Source of the DNA: Apostichopus japonicus
Lineage: Eukaryota; Echinodermata; Holothuroidea; Aspidochirotida; Stichopodidae
DNA: 64,000 bases
Assembly: GCF_037975245.1 (NCBI RefSeq)
Contig: NC_092579.1
Location: 6,697,001-6,761,000 of the forward strand
Reading direction: 5' to 3'
Part shown: positions 12,501 to 23,200 of the stretch, in pieces
Numbering within the stretch: position 1 is the stretch's first letter
How the letters are laid out: the number at the start of each line of letters is the position of its first letter
Notes under the pieces: model-generated
Told to the model about the DNA's origin: nothing
What the model saw: only the letters and a program-made list of their open reading frames with translations
Databases searched by the model: none
Program-made: the position numbers and the translations under genes

Positions 12501-15500
12501 TATAGCATACCTTGTCTTTCCTATATCATTCCTTTCTTGTCTTTTGAACTTTCCAACTTCCATGACACCTCAACAAGTCCTTCCTCTATCATCCTCTCCC
12601 CTGGTCATCCCTGCCTTTGCCACTCTTCCCCCCCCTCCCCCCCCATATTTTGATCCCATTCCTTATCGTATTTCTTCTCCCCTGGTCATCCCTGCCTTTG
12701 TCACTCTTCCCCTCCCCCCCCACATTTTGATCCCATTTCTTACCCTATGTCTTCTCCCCTGGTCATCCCTGCCTTTGCCACTCTTCCCCCCTCCCCCCTT
12801 CCCCCCACATTTTGATCCCACTTCTTACTGTATGTCTTCTCTCTTGCTCATCCCTGGCTTTCTCATACTCCTCTCTTAATGTAGATAGAGCTTTCCTGTT
12901 GTTCTCTTCCATCTGATGCTGTAACCTATCTAGTTCCTGCCTCTGTTTCTTAGCTTGCTCCGCTATCCTTTCTTTCTCCTCCTGTACATCCTGATACAAC
13001 CTCCTCCTCTGCTGCTGGAAACTTGCCTCTTCCTGCTCTAACTGCTTTTCATATCTAAAATACAAACAGCAAACTCTTATACATATGCCAAACTTGAAGG
13101 ATTTATCTTACAACATTCCTTGAGCTTGCTGTTCCTTGTCATGTGTTAGTTACTCCATGGCTTCCACCCAACTGTATGATTATTTTACTTAGATCACTTT
13201 CTGGCTCTAACCTTTGTTTGCTTAACTCCCTCTCTCTAACACATCCCTGTTCCTTCTCATCCGTTTGTTACTCGATGAGTTACATACCTCTCTGATTTTT
13301 TTACTTAGATCACTTCCTGGCTCTTACCTTTGTTTGCTTAACTTCCTCTCTCTGGCACATGCCTGTTCTTTCTCATTGGTTAGTTGTTCCACCAGTTCCA
13401 TACCTATTAATGAAGATCACTCATTGGCTCTTACTTTTATTAGCCTAACTCCCTCTCTCTAACACACCACTGTTCCTTCTCATCCATTAGTTACTCCATG
13501 AGTTCCATACCTCTGATTTTTGTACTTTCTCACTTGCTGGCTCTTACCTTTGTTTGCTTACTTCCCTCTATCTAACACATCCCTGTCCCTTGTCATGAGT
13601 TAGTTACTCCATCAGTTACATACGTCTCTGATTTTTGTACTTTCTCACTTGCTGGCTCTTACCTTTGTTTGCTTACCTCCCTCTATCTAACACATCCCTG
13701 TCCCTTGTCATGAGTTAGTTACTCCATCAGTTACATACGTCTCTGATTTTTGTACTTTCTCACTTGCTGGCTCTTACCTTTGTTTGCTTACCTCCCTCTA
13801 TCTATCACATCCCTGTTCCTTCTCATCCAATAGTTACTCCATGAGTTCCAATCTCTCTGATTGTTTTTACTAAATCCCTTTCTGGCTCTTACCTTTGTTT
13901 GCTTAACTCCCTCTCTCTGGCACATGCCTGTTCTTTCTCGTGGGCTAGTTGCTCCCTAAGTTCCTCTGTATGATGAATGTATTTTTGTCCAGCTCTCTCC
14001 TCTGACTGGAGTAGCTCTGCTTCATGAATCGTCTTTATCTTTTTGATTTCAGCTTTGTGATTGGCTATCAGTCTCTGTATTTCAGGTTCCAGTCCTTTGA
14101 CAGTAATCTCCTATAGAAATGGATTCAAAAAATTTTCTTTAAATAAAAGAAATCGTCTGCAGACTTTTACAGAATTACTTAGATCATGCGACGATTGGCA
14201 GTTCAAATGCATGATGATACGTACATATGCAAAGTTCCTTAACTTTGCCTTTCAAAGGAATGGAACAAATTCACCATCAACTAAAACCGTAGTTAAACTG
14301 GACATACTTATACATTGAAGCTTTTTAAAGTTTTGCCAACATGATTGACGGTAACAGTAAATTTCAGCGGTTCCTTTGATTCACTGCTCCACACATAAAT
14401 GAACTACTTCTGTACAATCCTGCAACATTTCTATACCGATCGCTAAACTTTCAGCCCTGAGGATACGAAATCTAGCTTCAATTTCATTGGTGTATCCTGC
14501 AATGTTGTTGCAGAAATATTGTCTTGATGACATTCATTTTCGTTGCAGATAAATATGAACACACTGTTCGATCCCGGGATGGGATCCTTCCGGGGAAATG
14601 TCTGGTAGAATCAGAGGGAAACAATCTGTTACAAATTTAGAAGACTGTTTTCGTTAGGTGGCGGAGAACAGATGTTAGAGATGGAAGAATAGCTGTTGAG
14701 TTGTCTGTATTTTCATTGAAACTTAACATGATTAAGTGAAAGAGAGACTAAAGGTGGGGGGGGGGCTTTGGATTAAGTGTTAGCCAGTGTGCTGTCTAAG
14801 GAGTAAAAGGTGGAGAACTGAGGATGGTTGGGGCGGAAATGAACTTAGTAATAGTGTAGCTAAGGAGAAGGCCTTTAATAAAGGGGTCTTTAGATAAGTT
14901 CTTATTGAAAACTTTGCCATTTTTAGGGAGTTGAGATTAGTGAAAAGGTGGTTACAGTTAGCAGCTTCTAAGACATGTCTGGTACTGATATAGCTGTTTG
15001 TAAGACAGACACTGAGTTTTTCAAGTATTTGCTTAGTATTAGCAGAGGGGGAGTGAGGCAATCTGATGCCATTACAGACTACATACTAATATATAGTACA
15101 TAAGTAGCTCAGGACTAACAGAGCAACAAAATAGAGCTTTAAATATTGATGTGGAAGTCCAAAAACGCACCTTGCAACTTTTCTGCTATTTTATTGTAAA
15201 GGAGCTATCTGCTTCCTCATCTCTCTTCAACCAAAAAATTGCACAAAAAGTGCAAAACTGCCACCATTTCAACAAATAGGACACTGCGGCACAATAACTG
15301 CAAACTCACCAACCCGATCTTCAATTAGTTTTATACACACAACCTGCTTCATATTAAAGTGAAATTCAAACAGACACCGGTTATTTATTCATTCATTTAT
15401 AAGGGGGAAATTAACTTTACTTTTCCATCGTAATACCAATTATTCATCCGTTATGGTAGTTTTTGGTAATTATTATGGTAAGTTTGATTCACTCCTACCT

Positions 15501-18500
15501 TGATCTTCTTGGTTTTCTCATCGATCCATTTCTCTCTTCTGATTTTCTCAGCTGCTGCGTGTACATCTTTCACTTTCTGGAGTTCTAGTCCCTGGCTGCA
15601 AAAAATCAATAGAACAGTCAATGAATGGATCAATCAATCAAACTATCTGTCAATCAATCAATCATAAAATAGAAAGAACAATAAAGACAAACAAAAACAA
15701 GACAAAACTGGGGAGAAAAAGGGTAATATCAACTAATAAACAGGTGAAACTTTATGGTTATGTAAATGAGATTAGTCTGAAGGGAGAACAGGGCATTAAT
15801 CATATCGCAATAACAATTTATCATTCTTCAGCACACGATCACAAAACTATTCTCCAGAGGATGCTGGAGACTTTCAGCGGCAACAATGAGAATCAAACTA
15901 CACACATTTCAGTCAGCAGAATGTCATAGGGAGAAGTCATAACGTGGAGACGAATTTAAGTCTTTTATGACAATTTAAAGTTGTGAAGACTCGCGTACAA
16001 AGAAACGTCTCGTGCCGGTAATCTGACCTAGTTTGAATGAAGTGTAACAGAAGTATTAGACACCACCATCGATCCCAGAAAATACACACACAACTTGCTA
16101 CCGTCGGTAATTAGACACTAGTGTACAGTCAATATATATAGCTGCGGTTAATACCCACAACACAGTGTACATAGCAGCGATGGACATCTCAGGTCTAGAT
16201 AAAAGATAACAAGGTATCACGTTTCATTACTGTCTGCATTTTGTAGCGACAAGAAGAAAATGTCATTTGCAAGCAAGGGAAAGTTACTTTTTCAGAGTGC
16301 GGCACGCGGTTTGGGGCGAGTCTTCAATTCCTTTAAGATCTCTGTGACATAGTTAGGGTCCAACATGGAGAGAATTCAATGAAAGCCTTACTTTTCCTCC
16401 ATGGACTTTATTCTCCCCTGGTACTTCTTATCGACTTGCTTGAGTTCTTGGACGACTGAATCATATTTCTCATTCAGAGCTTTCTTATCGTCGATCAGCT
16501 GCCAAAGAATGCAATAGAGGGAAATATATTAAAGAGAAGTGAGTTAATAATCACAAATAAAATATCCATCCTGAGAGTCAAAATGAATATCTGCAATGAC
16601 AGCCTTACGGTCAATTAGTTCGTCGTTTGTCTCTCGTTTCACGATGCTAATACTTGGCTGTACAGATAAAGCTAAAGGCATCATTTTATGTTACAAAATA
16701 AACACATTTTAGGTAAAATTATTTCACAGGAAGCAGAAAATTAAAACAAGATCCAGCACACATTTACTGCTTTTTTCTTCTTATTTTTTCGTGGTTCTAT
16801 ATTAAAGATGACATAAACAATCTTATCAAACTCAGAAGTTAAATAGCAATATTTAACAAACAACGAATATTCATTTTTAAGTTTGCATATGAACAAATTA
16901 TGCAGTAACATCATCTACTGTTGAAAAGTCAGTTCATGTACATGTGAAAATTTAATCCACCAAAAATTGCAACAAGAAACTTCCACGGTTTGTGAAGAGA
17001 TAAATAATAACATCACATTTATTATGTGGAACACAAGTTTTCATGTATCTGCCTGATAAATACTTTTTGTATGTTCATACCCTGATTGATGCATGATTAA
17101 TATTTCTTGATGGTAAATACCTGATCAATAAACGATAAATGTCTCCTGATGGTAAATACCTGATCAATAATTGATAAATGTCTCCTGATGGTAAATACCT
17201 GATCAATAAATGATAAATGTCTCCTGATGGTGAATACCTGATCAATAAATGATAAATGTCTCCTGATGGTAAATACCTGATCAATAAATGATAAATGTCT
17301 CTTGATTGTAGTCTCATATTCTTCCTTTTGTAAGTTAAGCCTCTTCTTCGTCTCTTTGTCCTGTTCTTTCGCGTGTCTCACTGTCAGCTCTCGTTGCTGG
17401 TTCTGATAATATAGACACATTGAAGTGTACTTATTATTATTTATCGACGTGTCTACATGACATCTAAGATAACGCACAATCAACCTTTGCCAGGAATTGA
17501 ATATATTTCAGTACCTTGTATCTCAGCAATACAATGAGAAATTTGAAATGAGCATAGAACCCATAAGGTGCTTTCTAGATTCTTTTTTATTTTTTCTACT
17601 TATTGAAGTTTACTGTTACTTTGATCCTAAGGGTGGGGGGGGGGTAGTATGTCATGTCTCTAACATTATTTTTTTAAGACAACAATGAACTTTGTGTGAC
17701 AGATGTACTCTGAATAGAGAAAACTTTTCACCACACTGTTAATTTACTCAGAAGAGCTTGTGTGTGTCAATATGTAAAACATAGAGGGCTTGAGGATTCG
17801 ATCCTAGATGGAAAATATCAGATTTTTCAGATCTTTTTACAGATTAATTTTAAAGAGTTTACACATTATTCGCGGAAGTTTTCAAACCTAGTCTTAATTT
17901 GCCAAAGTATCCATTTCACATTTTTACACTAACAGCTCCGAATATCATACACACCTGACTTTAATATTAGTGAGGGTTGACCTTGTCATTCTATTAGTAT
18001 TATTACAATTATCATGGACCTCTTTGCATCTAACTGTACAAACTAGACACAGTTCCCACCTTGGCCTGGATATGACTACTGTAATTACAAGCATTACCCT
18101 AATTGGCAAAAATCTGGACTTACAAGACCCTTCTGGAGCATTTTGATTGACCGATCCTTTTCATCCAGCTGAAGTCGTTGAGAGAGGATGGTGCTGGTGA
18201 CCTCAGAGGCAGCAGCCGATGCTTCCTCCAACTTCTGAATTTCTTCAGCAGACGGAACTAAAGTAGGAGGATTGGCCAAATCCTCATCACCCTAGAGATG
18301 AAATGAGAAAGAATTGTATGTATGTATTCTAGATCCTCCTGCAAGCAGGAACTCGCGAACAAGCGTCATAGGCTTATCAAAGCCGCAAGCTGACCGAAGT
18401 CAGTCTCTTACATTCGTATTTAACGTCCATGATTATGAATTGTTAATTGTCAACAACTCGGTAACTGGACGACATACATTAACCTGGGAGTGACTCGAAC

Positions 18501-20247
18501 CGGGGACCTTATGATTGAAAGGCACCGGCGTTTACCACTGAGCTAACACTCCTTAAAGATGGAACAAAGATGGAAAGAATTGGATAATTCTGCACCCCGA
18601 ATGTGATAGGGAGACATTTCATTTCGAAGTTTATCACACAAAGTTCAGCAAATGATGTGGTTCAAAAGATTGACATTTTTAAATATCCTTTTGATTCTTT
18701 AACCATCTGAAAAACACAATAGAAACTCAATGAAAAAACATTCACGAGTATGATATGGCTTGGAACCTCTTCTTGAAAAATCGATTGACATTTAATGATC
18801 TCAAATTACTAACCTCAAATGTTATTATGTATACATGTACTTTTATATGTAAAGTGACCATCAGTGAAAATGTGCTGGGATATATTGACATTGACTACAC
18901 AGCAAACCACCGTTGACTATATGTGTAAGTTACCAGTTTAGAGCGATTCATTTTGAGTTGTTAAGAACATTCAACTTATTTCTCAAAATTTTTAAATTTT
19001 CAAATTGAAATACAAAAGTTGTTAGTAAAATTTGTTCTGTCTTTGGGAATGTCAAAACTCTAGTTTCTTTCGTGATAAACAAATCGTCTCTCTTGATGGT
19101 ACATAACTGATCGATCAATGATTAATAAATTACATCGAATTGATTCTCACCTTTTGCTGTTTAAGCTACCACACATATCAAGCTACTTATTTATGACACT
19201 ATATATGAGAGCCTTATCAGTAAAATATTATATAAAGTTCTTGAAAAATGATGATCTTAAGCTCCTTGTATTTCTCTCTTTTCTCTTTTATTCTTGTAAT
19301 TTGCATCGTATTTATTCTCACCTTTGCATTAACCTGGCTCACACTCTCTGGATCTGTGTCGTCAATTTCATCCAAGAATGACATAATATTTCTAAAGGGA
19401 AGATAGCAATGTGTACCACAATATTATTGTTTAAGATTTCAATCTGATAGATATTACAAACCCTTTGATGCATATTCATGCAAAAGGAATTCAGTGCATG
19501 GAATCCCCTAAATCTGTAACATCCATTGGCACAAAACTAACACAATCCACACATTAGTGCACCTACAGTCTAGTACCTGCCTAGAATTCTAACTGCAGAT
19601 AAATCTTACTGATAAATTTTTATGTTCTTTATTGTGCTTTATTGTTCTTTATTGTTCTTTATAACCCTGTCTTATATCTTTTTTTACTTTTATTGCTGTT
19701 GTTATTACTTTTACGTTTTCTTAAGTTTGGTAATTTTATATTCCTGGTATCGGTTCTTTTGTACAGTTTTTTTTGTACAGTGTTCTTGAGCATGTTTTAT
19801 TTCATGATAACAGCACTTTAATATATGGTATTTATTATTATATTTTTTTTATTATAAGTCTGACAGATACTGCAAATCCTATGCTGTATATTAATGCCAA
19901 AAATATCAGTGTGTGGAATCTCCTATAACTGTAAGATCCAAAGGTATAATACTAACACAATCCACACATTTAGTGCACCTACATCTAGTGCCAGCCCAGA
20001 ATTCTAACTGAAGATAAATCTGAATTAATTTTTTTATTCATTTAAGCAACATGTCATCTATTCTCACATATATGTACATGTATATATATAGAGAGAGAGA
20101 GAGAGTTGTCTGATGATCGCTCAAAGCATGAAACTCTGAGTAACAACTACTAGTGTTCCACTAGTCTCAACTTATTCTCATCGATACTTCGCTCTGTCCA
20201 CCGGACATAGAGCACTCTGCGCCAAGACTGATGCCACCCAACCAAAC

Positions 20248-20290
<43 letters not shown>

Positions 20291-23200
20291 TATTTTCCAT
20301 TGCAGATCGGTATTTCTAAAGTTTTATTTCATTAAAGAAGTCTTACTTTAATTTCTGTTCTGTAAGCAAGGCGTGACTGTTTGGTTTTCGTTTTGGCTTC
20401 TCTGGGACCTTGCCAGATTTGGTCATTTCTTGAAGATTCTCTGCTGAGAGGTAGACTGGATTTGAAGATGCCTTAAGATGGTTCGGTTCGGTATCTTCTT
20501 CTTGCTCTTCCAAACCTCCATCCTCTTTGTCATCGAAAATGTCCACTAGAAAACAACGATCGGAAGCAATCAGTTACTCAAAGCAGTGTGTTATCAAAAT
20601 GTGAAGTGAAAGATACTGATTTTTATTCAAGAATGCAACGTGAAAATCAAATATGAAAACTGACAGAAATAAATACTTATTACCGCCTCGCGTTGACTGA
20701 CATGCAATCAAAATCACTCTGGCGGATTCAGCCAGGTTAAGTTGTCCTCATTGGTTACCTCATGCTTAATACTCTTCATGCTGCAGTGAACACTCAAGCC
20801 CCTGCAGCTGAGTTTAATGATGAGCCTTCAAGCAGTGGCGATGCCAATATATGGGCCTGCTAGCAGGTAATCTTGACAGACACTCTACAATGAGATATGA
20901 CAAATTTAACCAATCAAGGAGAGGTACATGGCCTACATAGAGGATTAATTTCAAAAGTTTATAGAACATTTAAGTATGTAGTTCTAACCCTGCAACATGT
21001 CCTAAATCTTTCTTTTTTTCTTTCTTTTTCTTAAGTTGTGGATTTTATTTAAGACTTAAAACTTAAGGATTTTCTTGCAAACAATCAGTTCAACTTTTTC
21101 TTACACCATGCTGGTCCTTTTGGTTTCTTCATTTCTGGGCTTTTTATCCTGACTGGCTCCTCTAGTTGTTTCAAGGTGTCTAGAAGGTCATCTAAGGTCG
21201 TCTTAGTATGAGTTGTAACTGAAGGCGTCTCAGGGACATCTTCACTGGGGTCGTCTTTCCCCGGTGTCCTCGGAGATGACCCCTGTGAGGTCAAATCAAA
21301 ATTTGAATAACACCAATATCTTGTATAAAATGAGTGAGAATTGTTTTGAGTTTGCAGCCCTAGTTATTACAACTACTCCATTGAGTGTATTGCATCGTCT
21401 CCCAGCAGTAATATAGTGTACAGGATTTATACACGAGTCAAAACAGATATGGCAAGTTTTCTAGCGTTGATCATACGGCGACATTATCGTTAGGTTCAAA
21501 ATAGTAAGTCACTAAAGAGCAGGGATATTTTTTTTTATTTGGACTGCTTAACTTGTGTGAAAACCTGTATAAACATTGTACTGCAAACATGGCAAATGTG
21601 AATAATAATAATGTACCATAAATATGTCAAAATCCAGTAAGAGACTAACCGATTGAAAAATATCCTCTACTTTTTTGCCAACACTGCTGGCAGTCCCGGG
21701 CCTCTCGCTCATGGCAGTTGCATGCTGGTTAACAGATTCCATGTCGCCACCTGAAGCAAGTTTACCATTCTGGCCGGCTGGTTTCTTTGTTGTTTTCTTG
21801 GATGTCTTTTTCTTGACCTTTCCACTAGCTTCCAGAAATTTCAATTCTTCCTCTGCTTTCTGTTTAACTTCTCTCTGTCTTTCATCTCTCTTCCTTTGCA
21901 ATTCCTATGATTTAAAGAAATGATTTGTCAGACGAGATGGAGACCGGCAAAGCTGTGTTAACATGTAGGATAGGATATCTCTCAATAGCTCTAGTAAATG
22001 TATCTTATCATGATGTATCCTATTATGATGTAAATAATATGTCCTAAAAAAATAAAAAATAATGAAAAATAAAATACCAAAAAAATGATGATAATAATAA
22101 TAATAAAATGATGAAGTCATTACCTCAATAGCTGCCTGTCTGGCCAATCTCTGTTTCTCTTCTCTGATCCTCTTTCGATCCTTCTCCCTCTTCTCCTCCG
22201 TCTCTCTCTCCTTCCTCTCTCTATCCATCATATCAGCTCTCTCCTGCCACTTGGTCCTCAAGACTTTCCTAATTTCATCCTCTCCATCTTTCCTCTGGTC
22301 TGCCTTTCTGCCCCTATACCACCTCTGAATCTTTGTGGCTGAATCATTCATTGATTGGATCAGTTCCTCCGCCATTGGGTGCTCGACCTCATTTTGACCC
22401 CATTTCTGTCTCTCCCTCTCTAGACCATCCCCTGCGACATTTTCATCTAAACTTTCTGGTCGGTGAGTTCTACCCCTCCCGCTCGGTCGATAAACTATTT
22501 CTTCGTTCTCGACGAAGTCGTCGTCCATGTTTCGGGGTTGGTGTCCGGAATGCACAGAGTTTAATACATTTGCGAGGGAACTTTTAACGAGATCTTTCGT
22601 GTCGATGTGAGACGATATAAGATCCTCTGGGTTAAGCCTTGGAGTAAAATCTCTTGAAGAGTTCAATTTGTCGTTATGGATATCGAAACCAGAAGCAGGG
22701 CGTGATGAATGGGGCTCATAAGAGCTAACTGTGCTTGTACTTCTTGCACTGATAGGAACAGCAAACGCTCTACTTGATAACTGCAATATGAGAACAAAAT
22801 TAAGTCACATGCAAGTAATGAAAGTTGTGCTTTTGCGAAGAAGCAGTTTAAGACAAGGCTGCACATAACAATACTGTTCTGTGTCACTTTGCCTACAAAA
22901 CTTTGAAATGTACCAGTAAATCTTATTGTTTCTCTTACTCTATCATTGCTTGAATCTATCTTGGATTAAGAAAAAGTGTACTTTAGTCACAATCGATCAA
23001 CAAATCAATCAATCAATCAATAGATAGATCTATTAGTTTCAATTCATATAACAACAAATAAAGTAACTACAATTTGGTGACATTTTTACGCAGGATAAAG
23101 GACAGACATACCGGTTCCTGACGTTTCTTTGTCGAGACTTTCTTTGCCTTGCTTGCGGTTCTGTTTTTGATGATTGGTTGATGGTGAGAAGAGTCAAACA

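Noticed and set aside
14780-15061. 93-codon minus-strand open frame in CEP131 intron 13
   Set aside because: No known domain, no splice support and low-complexity composition; kept only as possible decayed repeat.
21548-21649. Extension of CEP131 exon 6 past the GTTAGT donor (SLLLDFDIFMVHYYY)
   Set aside because: Phase and family alignment require splicing at TCG|GTTAGT to exon 7 (SSPRTPG); the extension is intronic and terminates.
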